From: Bacteroidaceae bacterium
GTDB taxonomy: Bacteria > Bacteroidota > Bacteroidia > Bacteroidales > Bacteroidaceae
Direction: 5' to 3'
Length of the DNA stretch: 36,718 nt
Assembly: GCA_017483665.1 (NCBI GenBank)
Contig: JAFUVM010000077.1
Span: forward strand, 1-36,718
Of this stretch, positions 24,071 through 31,891 are shown one piece after another. How positions within the stretch are numbered: position 1 is the first letter of the stretch; every line of letters starts with the position of its first letter. Below the pieces are notes generated by a model. That model had not been told where the DNA came from. It did no database searches and worked only from the letters and a program-made list of their open reading frames with translations. The position numbers and the translations under genes were made by a program.

Positions 24071-24886
24071 ATGAACGGACAGTACATCGAACGCATTGAG
24101 ATAGATGCGCTCTGGAACGGGCACAAGCACATCTGCTGGAACCTGCAGCCCGGCGTGAACATCCTGAGCGGCGTGAACGGCGTAGGAAAGAGCACCATCC
24201 TGAACCACGTCATCATGCATCTGCTGGACATCAACAAGGAGACGCGCCGCAACGACGGCGTGCACCTCACCTTCTTCCCGCACGAGGCCAAGAATGTCGA
24301 CTTCGACGTCATCCGCTCGTTCGACCGTCCCATCCTCTCCAGCGAGTTCCTGAACAAAGTCACCGACGCACAGCTGCACACCGAGCTCGACCTGCACATC
24401 TACCAGCTGCAGCGCAGATGGCTCGACTATCAGGTGAACCTCTCCAACCGCATGGTGGAGCTCCTGACCAGCCAGGACCCGCAGGCCGCCGCAAAGGTGC
24501 AGGAGCTGGCTCGCGAGAAAGCACACTTCCAGGACATCATCGACGACCTCTTCATCGACACAGGCAAGACCATCCGCCGCGACCGCAACGAGATATACTT
24601 CGACTCCTACGGCGAAATCATCTCGCCCTACAAGCTTTCGAGCGGCGAGAAACAGATGCTCATCATTCTGCTCACGGTGCTCGTGCAGGACAGGAAGCCC
24701 TTTGTCCTCTTCATGGACGAGCCCGAGGTCAGCCTCCACGTGGAGTGGCAGCAGAAACTGCTCGACCTGCTGCTCGACCTCAACCCCAACGTCCAGATTA
24801 TCCTCACGACGCACAGCCCTGCCGTCATCATGAAGGGATGGGGCGACCAGGTGACGGACGTCGAGGACATTGTCGTCAATGAATGA
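24071..24886 (+). CDS. Small ABC/AAA-type ATPase (OLD/AAA_21-like)
   Basis: At 271 residues this ATPase has all catalytic motifs. These are Walker A GVNGVGKST (34-42), signature LSSGEKQ (189-195), Walker B with Asp216 and catalytic Glu217 in VLFMDEPEVSLH, and the H-loop TTHSPA with His248. A helical region (LHTELDLHIYQLQRRW to FQDIIDDLFID) fills the middle. It resembles the ATPase half of OLD-family nucleases and AriA of the PARIS defence system, but it is much shorter than AriA. It is nine bases from the DUF4435 gene, so the two proteins probably act together, as in OLD proteins where the ATPase and TOPRIM domains are fused. Confidence 0.85.
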   Translation: MNGQYIERIEIDALWNGHKHICWNLQPGVNILSGVNGVGKSTILNHVIMHLLDINKETRRNDGVHLTFFPHEAKNVDFDVIRSFDRPILSSEFLNKVTDAQLHTELDLHIYQLQRRWLDYQVNLSNRMVELLTSQDPQAAAKVQELAREKAHFQDIIDDLFIDTGKTIRRDRNEIYFDSYGEIISPYKLSSGEKQMLIILLTVLVQDRKPFVLFMDEPEVSLHVEWQQKLLDLLLDLNPNVQIILTTHSPAVIMKGWGDQVTDVEDIVVNE

Positions 24887-24895
24887 TAGAAGGAA

Positions 24896-25933
24896 ATGGC
24901 TAAGCGGCTGCAGGATAACCTCAACTCAACATACTTTGAACTTGCTTCGCGTTTGCGCCCACGCAATGCGAGGAAGAAGATTGTGGCGTACGTCGAGAGC
25001 TACGACGACGTGTTCTTCTGGCGCTCCGTCCTGCAGGACTTCGAGGACGAGCAAGTGCAGTTCGAGGTGATGCTCCCTTCGCGCCGCAACTTGAGCAAGG
25101 GCAAGAAGGCTGCCATGATGAACCATCTCGGTCCCTCGCTGGGCGACTTCATGATAGCTTGCGTGGATGCCGACTACGACTACCTCATGCAGGGAAGCAC
25201 GGAGGTGAGCCGCACGCTCATCTCCTCGCCGTACATCATACACACCTACGTCTATGCCATCGAGAACTACCAGTGCTATGCTCCGGCGTTGCACACGGCT
25301 TGTGTGATGAGCACGCTGAACGACCGGACGCTCTTCTCGCTGCAGGGATTCATGGAGGAGTACAGCCTTATCATCTGGCCGCTCTTCGCCTGGAGCGTCT
25401 GGGCACATCGCTACGGGCACGCCAACACTTATTGCCAAGCCGACTTCACGAGGACCGTGACCTTCCACGAGATAAACCCCTGGCACCCGGAGAATGCGCT
25501 GGAAGCCCTGCGCGAACGTGTCAACAAACAAATCGGCTGGCTGCAACACAAGTTCCCCAAAGCGAAGAAGACCTACCTGGAACTCCGCACGAACCTGAAG
25601 GAGCAACTTGGCATCGCTCCGTCCGACACATATTTATATATACAGGGGCACGCGCTGATGGAGGGCGTGGTGCTGCCTTTGCTCAATCCGCTCTGCACGA
25701 TACTGCGGCGCGAGCGGGAGAAGGAAATCACACAGCTTGCCGTCCACGGGACACAGAAGCAGAACGAGCTCTCCAGCTACCAGCACAGTCAGTCGCCCAT
25801 CGACTTGATGCTGCGCAAGAGCATCGCCTTCAAGCAGAGCGCACCCTACCAGAAGTTGCGGGCCGACCTGCTGCGTCTCACCGCAAGAGTCCGAAGCAAA
25901 GCTGCTGCTCCGGCGTCTAATCCTGCCCAATAG
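24896..25933 (+). CDS. DUF4435 protein (TOPRIM-like), third gene of the operon
   Basis: At 345 residues the N-terminal half has the DUF4435 features: Glu34 in YVESYDDVFFW, Asp91/Asp93/Asp95 in CVDADYDYL, and Glu123-Asn124 in YAIENYQC. Glu34 and the DxD pair match TOPRIM metal-binding residues of OLD and AriB nucleases. The C-terminal half is helical and basic with no known domain. AriB of PARIS is a DUF4435 nuclease that is freed from its ATPase partner when a phage trigger is sensed; the same logic is possible here. The last 17 bases overlap the 3' end of the convergent GH92 gene. A 13-base AT run lies at 25630-25642. Confidence 0.8.
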   Translation: MAKRLQDNLNSTYFELASRLRPRNARKKIVAYVESYDDVFFWRSVLQDFEDEQVQFEVMLPSRRNLSKGKKAAMMNHLGPSLGDFMIACVDADYDYLMQGSTEVSRTLISSPYIIHTYVYAIENYQCYAPALHTACVMSTLNDRTLFSLQGFMEEYSLIIWPLFAWSVWAHRYGHANTYCQADFTRTVTFHEINPWHPENALEALRERVNKQIGWLQHKFPKAKKTYLELRTNLKEQLGIAPSDTYLYIQGHALMEGVVLPLLNPLCTILRREREKEITQLAVHGTQKQNELSSYQHSQSPIDLMLRKSIAFKQSAPYQKLRADLLRLTARVRSKAAAPASNPAQ

Positions 25934-28145
25934 AATCTGTCCCCGATGGCGGAGCGGCCTCGGGTGCTGCTCCCCAAGTCTTGTTTGGCTGGCGTCCCAT
26001 CGTCAGCTCCAGCTCTCCGCCTGCCACGAGCTGTTCGTGGGTGAACCAGGGTTTGTCGAGAGGCTTGCCGTTCAGACGTGCGCTCTGGATGAATTTGTTT
26101 TCAGCCGAAATGTTCTTGGCCCGGACGGTAAACGTCTTGCCGCCAGGCAGACGGAGCGTTGTCTTCTCGAAGAAGGGACTGCCGATGGCGTAGGTCGTAG
26201 TGCCCGGTGTGACGGGGAAGAAACCCATCATGGAGAAGACCACGAAGGCCGACATGCCGCCGCCGTCCTCGTCGCCCGGCATGCCGAGGTAGGAGTCGAT
26301 GAAGTAGGTGTCGATGAGGCTGTGCAGGTACTTCTGCGTCTTCCAGGGCGAACCGACGTAGTCGTAGAGGTAAGGTATGTGGAAGCTGGGTTCGTTGCCC
26401 ATTTGGAACATGCCCATGAGGCCTGTGGCATCGGGCAGAACGTTGTAGAAGCGGAACTTCGCTGTGCCTACGCCCATGTGGAAGAGCTCGTCGAGCTTGG
26501 CCTCAGCCTTCTCGCGTCCGCCCATCAGGGAAATCAGTCCCTTGAGGTCGTGCTTCACGTCCCAGTTGAAGATGTAGGCGTTGTTTTCGGTGAAGTAGGC
26601 GCGTCCGTCGTGCATGGGGTTGAAGGGCTCCACCCATTCGCCGCGTTCGTCCTTGGGCCACATCATGCCGCGTTCGGTGCGGAAGACGTTGCGGTAGAAC
26701 TGCGAGCGCTCGGTGAAGAGACGTTCGTCGTCGGTCTTACCCAGCATGCGGGCAATGCGGGCGATGCACCAGTCGGAGTAGCTGTTAACGGTCGTGATGG
26801 AGACTGCCTGCCTGCGCTCCCACGTGCTTTCCACTTCGGGGACGGTCTCGGGCTCGCCGGGCCGGAGTGCCGGATAGTAGCCGTGGGCGTTGTAGAAGGT
26901 GTCGAGGGGTGTAGCGGGGCCTGTACGCCAGGGGAGCATGGTGCGCTCGAGGGAGTTCTTGCGAAAGCCTTCGTAGGCTGTCTGCATGTCGAAGCGGAGT
27001 CCTTTCTGCCAGGCGTCCAGCATCCAGACGGCTGCGAAGTTGCCCGTCATGGCAGCCCACTCGCCCGAGGTGAGGGCGAAGCGCGGCATCTCTCCGCTCT
27101 CGCGGTACATCTCGATGACGGAGTTTATCTTCTGCTTCTCCATCTCAGGATTGAGGATGGTGTGCAGAGGTTCGAGGGCGATGTGTGTGTCCCACAGCCA
27201 GTTGTCGACGTAGAAGGGTTCGCTGCTCTCGTGCACCTTGCGGTCCCAGGCGCTGAAGAAGCGGCCGTACTCGTTGATGTCGACCATGCGTTCGGAGCAT
27301 CGGTAGAGGGCTGTATAGAAGGTTCGCATGTGTGCTTCGGTGCCGCCGACGGCTTCGATTTGCGCCAGCCTGTCCTCCCAGGTCCGGCGGGCTTCGTCCT
27401 TCACGCGGTCGAAGTCGAAGGCCGGTATCTCGCACTCCATGTTGGCACGTGCCTGTTCAAGGCTGATGTAGGAGATGCCGTAGCGCATGGTCACCTGCCG
27501 GGCTTCGTCGGGAGCCAGGAGCATGAAGTGTCTGACGTCCTGCGGGGAGTGTTGCTGGGCGTGCATGTCGCAGTCGAACTCGGCATAGAGATAGGCGGTC
27601 ATGTTCTCGCGGGTGTCGGGCTTGCCGAACTCGGCCGTTCCGGTCACGACGCGGGGGCCTTCGCTTTTGTAGGCTCCGACGGGGGTGCGGCTGCGGAAGC
27701 GCATGGGGTGCAGTCCTTCGCCGTCGTACTTGATGCGTACGATGCCGCTCTTCTTGACGGGTGCGAACTCGAAGGTGAGGCCGTCCATCTGTGCGCGGTA
27801 GTAGTAGGGATGCGTCTCCTCGTTGTTGCAGATGCCGGGTGCCGTCCAGTGGCTCGCGGGGTCGGCGGTGCAGAAGGGCATGAATCCGAACACCCAGTGC
27901 CGCCGGTGGTCGGGCATCTGGAGGGCGTAGTCGTCTATCCAGTCGTCGAGCATACTGCTTCGCAAAGGCACGAAGCGGAGCATTTCGTTAGGCAGATGTA
28001 TGGTCTGCCGCGTGGTCTCGAGCAGTACGCTCACGCCGCCTATCGTAGGGTCGACGTAGTCTGCCAGCGACTCCCTTGCGACGGCCTGACCGCCGCAAAG
28101 TGCCACACAGACACCAATGCACAAACATTTCAGCTTATAGTTCAT
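25917..28145 (-). CDS. GH92 family alpha-mannosidase, secreted
   Basis: The 742-residue protein has a signal peptide (MNYKLKCLCIGVCVALCGG) and the GH92 layout. The beta-sandwich N-domain begins YVDPTIGG, and the (alpha/alpha)6 barrel holds MGNEPSFHIPYLYDYVGSPW and GMPGDEDGGGMSAFVVFSMM. The acidic residues of the latter motif correspond to the calcium-dependent catalytic base region. GH92 enzymes remove mannose from host or yeast N-glycans by inversion. The N-terminus (TIGGVSVLLETTRQTIHLPN) differs from the common PFIGTGGHGHTFPGA form and points to a distinct subgroup. No SusC/SusD pair is nearby. Its 3' end overlaps the DUF4435 gene. Confidence 0.93.
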   Translation of the reverse strand: MNYKLKCLCIGVCVALCGGQAVARESLADYVDPTIGGVSVLLETTRQTIHLPNEMLRFVPLRSSMLDDWIDDYALQMPDHRRHWVFGFMPFCTADPASHWTAPGICNNEETHPYYYRAQMDGLTFEFAPVKKSGIVRIKYDGEGLHPMRFRSRTPVGAYKSEGPRVVTGTAEFGKPDTRENMTAYLYAEFDCDMHAQQHSPQDVRHFMLLAPDEARQVTMRYGISYISLEQARANMECEIPAFDFDRVKDEARRTWEDRLAQIEAVGGTEAHMRTFYTALYRCSERMVDINEYGRFFSAWDRKVHESSEPFYVDNWLWDTHIALEPLHTILNPEMEKQKINSVIEMYRESGEMPRFALTSGEWAAMTGNFAAVWMLDAWQKGLRFDMQTAYEGFRKNSLERTMLPWRTGPATPLDTFYNAHGYYPALRPGEPETVPEVESTWERRQAVSITTVNSYSDWCIARIARMLGKTDDERLFTERSQFYRNVFRTERGMMWPKDERGEWVEPFNPMHDGRAYFTENNAYIFNWDVKHDLKGLISLMGGREKAEAKLDELFHMGVGTAKFRFYNVLPDATGLMGMFQMGNEPSFHIPYLYDYVGSPWKTQKYLHSLIDTYFIDSYLGMPGDEDGGGMSAFVVFSMMGFFPVTPGTTTYAIGSPFFEKTTLRLPGGKTFTVRAKNISAENKFIQSARLNGKPLDKPWFTHEQLVAGGELELTMGRQPNKTWGAAPEAAPPSGTDSIGQD

Positions 28146-28209
28146 AGTTTCGAAGATTACACATTATTATATTATTCAACTTTCGGAAGTTATAAAATGG
28201 AGTTAAATA

Positions 28210-28332
28210 GGAAGTAATGCGCTACGCGCAGGGAGTAAAGCCAACATGTTGGCTGGACGATAGCTTTGGATGCTGACGGCCTATGTGGTATTGTCCTTTT
28301 ATAAATTCCATGAGCGTAGCGAATTAACTTCC
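28210..28332. repeat. Inverted-repeat element of about 120 bases in the GH92-aldolase spacer
   Basis: The left arm GGAAGTAATGCGCTACGC (28210-28227) is nearly the reverse complement of GCGTAGCGAATTAACTTCC (28314-28332). Inside lies the perfect 16-base palindrome AGCCAACATGTTGGCT (28239-28254). The flank has GAAGTTAAA-type 12-base repeats on the minus strand (28325-28356). It could be a relic of a small mobile element or a structured RNA; no coding frame is present. Confidence 0.6.
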
Positions 28333-28409
28333 ATTTTAACTTCCGCTTTAACTTCAGAAACTTGAGTTATATTATATAGGGCGACGAACCGTACGGGATG
28401 TCTTTTCTA

Positions 28410-28632
28410 CCACGAATTACACGAATTGCACGAATTATTTTTATGTTAGCTCGCTCTGATTTGTTTGCGACTTCTTGGGGTTAAGAATTCTTATGCCGTA
28501 GTCAGTTCGCTAAGCCACGGTTTCGTCTCTTCACGCTTTTAGCGAGTCAATTCGTGTAATTCCTGTAATTCAGGATTGATATCTTCTCGTTTTTTAGCGA
28601 GTCAATTTGTGTAATTCGTGTAATTCGTGGTT
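28410..28632. repeat. CACGAATTA-type 9-base repeats with an inverted partner
   Basis: Three 9-base units CACGAATT(A/G) at 28411-28436 are matched in reverse by AATTCGTGT-type units at 28605-28630. A similar decayed unit lies at 28549-28573, preceded by AGCGAGTCAATT as is the one at 28597. The remainder of the 518-base spacer shows no gene or clear promoter. Confidence 0.6.
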
Positions 28633-28663
28633 AAACACTATAGCTTCAATCCGCAATTCGGGG

Positions 28664-29500
28664 TTACTGAACTCTGCGGTTGCTTTCGAAGAGCCTGATG
28701 TGGTCGGCAACGACCTCGCGCGAGGCATCAATCATCACCTGTTTCAGGGAGATGTAGTCCTCGTCGGGTTTCTGTGCCAGGCGCTCCGTGATGCGTTTCA
28801 TGATGCCCCGCTGGATGGCAGTCGCCACGTTGATCTTGCAGATGCCGCCCCGGATGCAGGCCTTGAAGTCCGCTTCGCTGGTGCCGCTTCCGCCGTGCAG
28901 GACGAGCGGCAGGCGGTTTGCCTCGTGTATCTCGATGAGGCGTGCGATGTTCAACTGCGGGGTGTGTACGTAGTGTCCGTGCAGGTTGCCGATGGCTACG
29001 GCCAGGGCGTCAATGCCCGTCTGCTGCACGAAGCGGACCGACTCGTCGACGTCGGTGAAGACGTCCGCCGTGTCCACTCCCGAGTTGCCCACCTTTCCCA
29101 GCTCGGCCTCGACGTCCACTCCGGCGGCTTTGGCGATGCGTGTCACCAATCCGCTGGCTGCCACGTTCTCCTCAAAAGGCAAGGCCGCCCCGTCGAACAT
29201 CACGGAGGTGAAGCCCAGACGGATGGCGCGGACGCAGGTCTCGACGCTCTGTCCGTGGTCGAGATGCACGCAGACGGGCACCGACGACCGCCGCGCGGCC
29301 TCGAGGTAGAGCGGGGCCATCAGCTCCATCGGCGCTTCGGGGAACTGCACCTCGGCCAGTTGCAGGATGATGGGCGAACGCAGCTCCTCGGCGGCTTCAA
29401 GTGCCCCCATTACGTTCTCCAGACTCAGACAGTTGAATGCGCCCACGGCGTAGTGCCGCTCATTGGCGTCTCGCAGTATTTCACTTAGTGTTACAAGCAT
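28664..29500 (-). CDS. Class II fructose/tagatose-bisphosphate aldolase family protein
   Basis: The 278-residue protein shows all class II aldolase stations: AFNCLSLENVMGALEAAEEL, HLDHG at 79-83 (catalytic Asp81, zinc His82), GFTSVMFDGAALPFEENV, VEAELGKVGN, GNLHGHY, and LVLHGGSG followed by KINVATA. These bind zinc and the phosphate of dihydroxyacetone phosphate. The length suits the GatY/KbaY/short FbaA group. The physiological sugar (fructose- or tagatose-bisphosphate, or another) cannot be told from sequence. It is a single gene with its own promoter at 29530-29560. Confidence 0.93.
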   Translation of the reverse strand: MLVTLSEILRDANERHYAVGAFNCLSLENVMGALEAAEELRSPIILQLAEVQFPEAPMELMAPLYLEAARRSSVPVCVHLDHGQSVETCVRAIRLGFTSVMFDGAALPFEENVAASGLVTRIAKAAGVDVEAELGKVGNSGVDTADVFTDVDESVRFVQQTGIDALAVAIGNLHGHYVHTPQLNIARLIEIHEANRLPLVLHGGSGTSEADFKACIRGGICKINVATAIQRGIMKRITERLAQKPDEDYISLKQVMIDASREVVADHIRLFESNRRVQ

Positions 29501-29529
29501 ATCCGTTCGTTTTTATGGTATTGTCCTTG

Positions 29530-29560
29530 CAAAATTATGAAATCCTTCGCACATAACAAA
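29530..29560 (-). promoter_or_regulatory. Promoter of the aldolase gene
   Basis: Minus-strand TAATTTTG (29530-29537) with TTTG (29557-29560) 19 bases upstream, 30 bases before the ATG. Confidence 0.65.
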
Positions 29561-29622
29561 CTTTTTTCGCTTTTATTTTCTGATACGCTTCCTCTTTGCA
29601 CGGAAAATCAGAGATTGGAATA

Positions 29623-29719
29623 ATTGACCAATGCACGAGCCTTTACAGAAAAAGAGGTTCCAAGGAATGCAGTACAACAACCCCTCGGCCTCACCCCAAA
29701 GCAGATGAGGGAATTGTGA
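29623..29719 (+). pseudogene. 3' remnant of a second Rpn-family gene
   Basis: This stretch (AATGCACGAGCCTTTACAGA to GCAGATGAGGGAATTGTGA) is a decayed copy of the last 95 bases or so of the Rpn-family gene at 29944, matching 30803-30900. Small deletions shift the frame. It indicates that a tandem paralogue once stood directly upstream and lost everything but its end. The 224 bases from here to the intact gene hold short CGGATT-type repeats and the promoter at 29880-29911. Confidence 0.75.
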
Positions 29720-29879
29720 TACTCAACATCCAAGACTTTAACGACAACGGATTGAACGGATTTGACGGATTTTCTGGCAGAAGTGGTAAACTATTTCCTG
29801 CTCAATTTCCGGCAAAGGGCCTTGTTTGGCAGGAATGTGTGCCGTTTCGCACATTTCTTCCGTCTGCCAGACACAAAGA

Positions 29880-29911
29880 TTTGGAGCATAACGATAAAAG
29901 TTGTACCTTTG
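29880..29911 (+). promoter_or_regulatory. Promoter of the Rpn-family gene
   Basis: TTTG (29880-29883), 20 bases, then TACCTTTG (29904-29911). It fixes the start at the ATG 29944 rather than the longer open frame from 29596. Confidence 0.65.
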
Positions 29912-29943
29912 TGGCAGAAACTAATATAAGGGAGGGCGACACT

Positions 29944-30900
29944 ATGGCAAAAGACAAATACGTACGCTTCGACTGGGCTGCCAAGCGCATGCTCCGCAAC
30001 AAGGCCAACTTCGGCGTGCTCGAGGGACTCATCACAGTGCTACTCGGACAGAAGATACAGATTGTCGAAGCCATCGAAATGGAGTCCGTACAACAAATCG
30101 ACATGGTTCGTGATGTACAAGACTATCGGAACCGATCTTTCTTCCTTGCCAAAGATTTACATGGTGAGGTTTTTATGATTGAGTTGCATGTTGTCCGCCT
30201 TCTTTACTATTATGAGCGCATCCTCTATGGCGTAGCGAAATCAATCACCGAGCACATACAGCTCGGCGACAAGTACGACAAGGTAAAGAAGGTCTATAGC
30301 ATCAGCATCCTCTACTTCGACCTCGGCAAGGGTGCTGACTACCTCTACCACGGGCAGACTACCTTCAAGGGCGTACATACCGGCGACACGCTGCAGATTA
30401 CAACAAAGGAGAAAGATGTCATCGAGATGAAGACACCCGAACAAATCTTCCCCGAGTACTTTCTCATCCGCGTAAACGAGTTCAACAAGGTGGCGACGAC
30501 CCCGCTGGAGGAGTGGCTCGACTACCTGCGCTCGGGCCATATCAAGGATGACACTACGGCTCCCGGACTGCAGGAAGCTCGCCGACAGCTACAGTACATG
30601 CAGATGCCGCGCGAGGAACAGATTTCCTACGACCGCCATCTGGATGCCATCATGATTCAGAACGATGTCATCTCCACGGCACAGAAAGAAGGAAGGGCTG
30701 AAGGTCGGGCTGAAGGAAGGGCTGAAGGAAGGGCTGAAGGAAGGGCTGAAGGAAGGGCTGAAGGAAGGGCTGAAGGCATTGCCCAAGGAAGAGCCGAAGA
30801 GAAATTAGCCAATGCACGAGCCTTTATAGAAAGGGGGTTCCCAAGGGATGTCGTACAACAAACCCTCGGCCTCACCGACGAGCAGATGAAGGAGCTGTAG
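29944..30900 (+). CDS. Rpn family recombination-promoting nuclease / PD-(D/E)XK transposase-like protein
   Basis: The 318-residue protein starts MAKDKYVRFDWAAKRMLRNK, the N-terminus of the Bacteroidetes Rpn/transposase_31 group. The PD-(D/E)XK core runs through residues about 60-85, with FMIELHVVRLLYYYERILYG containing the acidic Glu80. The helical middle contains GVHTGDTLQITTKEKDVIEM and PEQIFPEYFLIRVNEF. Near the end are tandem EGRA tetrapeptides from a 12-base DNA repeat, typical of the family, then ARAFIERGFPRDVVQQTLGL. Members promote RecA-independent recombination in E. coli or act as selfish nucleases. A decayed second copy lies just upstream. Confidence 0.88.
   Translation: MAKDKYVRFDWAAKRMLRNKANFGVLEGLITVLLGQKIQIVEAIEMESVQQIDMVRDVQDYRNRSFFLAKDLHGEVFMIELHVVRLLYYYERILYGVAKSITEHIQLGDKYDKVKKVYSISILYFDLGKGADYLYHGQTTFKGVHTGDTLQITTKEKDVIEMKTPEQIFPEYFLIRVNEFNKVATTPLEEWLDYLRSGHIKDDTTAPGLQEARRQLQYMQMPREEQISYDRHLDAIMIQNDVISTAQKEGRAEGRAEGRAEGRAEGRAEGRAEGRAEGIAQGRAEEKLANARAFIERGFPRDVVQQTLGLTDEQMKEL
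30688..30777 (+). repeat. 12-base tandem repeat encoding EGRA
   Basis: GAAGGAAGGGCT is repeated about seven times with few changes (one GGTCGG variant). Its length being a multiple of three allows copy number change without a frameshift. Confidence 0.9.
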
Positions 30901-30930
30901 CACCTTCCTCCACCTCCGCTTCTGAGTACA

Positions 30931-30990
30931 GCAGACAGAAGGCATCCCCTTCGCCCACACCGGGCTACTATGGGATGCCCTTTCTGCTTT
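30931..30990. terminator. Bidirectional terminator-like hairpin
   Basis: GGCATCCC (30941-30948) pairs with GGGATGCC (30972-30979), extended by CAGA/TCTG outside, followed by TGCTTTCTTTT. It sits between the convergent Rpn and HRDC-like genes. Confidence 0.55.
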
Positions 30991-31007
30991 CTTTTGCCGC
31001 ATCGCCA

Positions 31008-31325
31008 CTATGGATGCGGGCGGGACATGTACCTTGTTCTTTCCTTTTGAACTATACCAGGCAAGGCAAGAGCTATAGGGCACTGTGCATGGCCGGCATA
31101 GTCGCCCTCGCATATCTTGCCGAGGTTGATGCCGACTGCCAGTTCCTCATTCGTGAAGACAAGATATGCTGGCAGTGACTCCTGGGTGGCAATGGTGCGA
31201 CGTATGGCTTTCAGCCGCTCGACAGCGGGATAATGAATACTTTTATTTGCATTATCCGCATTCGTACCACCGAACTTGAATAACATATCATATAGTTTTT
31301 GCAGAAACATCTGCAATTCTGTCAT
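31008..31325 (-). pseudogene. HRDC-like domain fragment, probably decayed
   Basis: From the ATG at 31325 the 105-residue frame reads MTELQMFLQKLYDMLFKFGG, then YPAVERLKAIRRTIATQESL and PAYLVFTNEELAVGINL. This resembles the start of an HRDC domain, the nucleic-acid-binding module at the end of RecQ-type helicases. The end departs from the family after LALPGIVQKERTRY, which suggests a truncation or frameshift. No helicase domain is attached. A short stand-alone HRDC protein cannot be excluded. The surroundings (30901-31891) otherwise contain only a terminator, a repeat array and another relic. Confidence 0.5.
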
Positions 31326-31429
31326 AGTGTATACAATCTTCCACAAAATGAATCGCTTACTATATGACAGATGGTGTGACAGATGTGACAGAGAAAGTGA
31401 AAAGATTAAAAAAATAAAAGGTTTTGCTC

Positions 31430-31577
31430 GTTGACTTCGTCGACCTGACGGTTGACTGCGTCAATCTAAAGCTTCCCGGCACGTGGGAACGATGGGTTCG
31501 GCACGTGGGAACGATGGGTTCGGCACGTGGGAACGATGGGTTCGGCACGTGGGAAGCTTTAGCTCGACGAAGTCAAC
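31430..31577. repeat. 22-base array (array 7) framed by inverted repeats
   Basis: Three and a half exact 22-base units (31478-31555) are built on GGCACGTGGGAACGATGGG. They are framed by CTAAAGCTTCCC (31466-31477) / GGGAAGCTTTAG (31551-31562), a perfect 12-base inverted pair. Outside that is GTTGACTTCGTCGACCT (31430-31446) / AGCTCGACGAAGTCAAC (31561-31577), 16 of 17 matching. Unlike other arrays the units are identical, so this one may be recent. Confidence 0.88.
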
Positions 31578-31584
31578 AAAGGAT

Positions 31585-31712
31585 CCTTGATGGCTTTTTC
31601 GGCCGTCTCCGAGAAAGTGAGACCAAACGAGAATCCGATCGCTCAGTTCGAGCAACAGGGCCGTCTTGCCCATACCGCGTTGCCCCAGAAACAGCGTGCA
31701 ACGGTTGCGCCA
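31585..31712 (-). pseudogene. Remnant of an AAA-type ATPase gene (Walker A region)
   Basis: On the minus strand this reads CTLFLGQRGMGKTALLLELS, a clear Walker A (GQRGMGKT) with its flanking helix, then DRILVWSHFLGDG and loss of similarity at the repeat array. No start codon, Walker B or other ATPase motif is present. It looks like a piece of an archaeal-type or mobile ATPase whose remainder is gone. Confidence 0.45.
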
Positions 31713-31891
31713 TTATTGATTTGAAGAACGAATCCTTCAAAAAAACAAGTCGATGCAATTATAAGGTCTGTTTGAGGTCAGGGATTGTATCTGCCAACGG
31801 ATTATCCGGACAAAGGGAACGGTTTGGCACGGCATTTGTAGGACTCTAACAGACAAGCATTAGCGCAACGAAGGTAACAGAAAAGAAAGAC

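Noticed and set aside
24071-25933. Canonical PARIS system
   Set aside because: The ATPase is far shorter than AriA and an extra TIR-like gene leads the operon, so only a distant relation can be claimed.
26037-28217. 726-codon open frame opposite GH92
   Set aside because: A shadow of a well-supported glycosidase gene; no signature or start context.
29596-29943. Longer start for the Rpn-family protein
   Set aside because: The added residues cover the remnant of the second copy and the promoter at 29880-29911; the ATG at 29944 fits the family.
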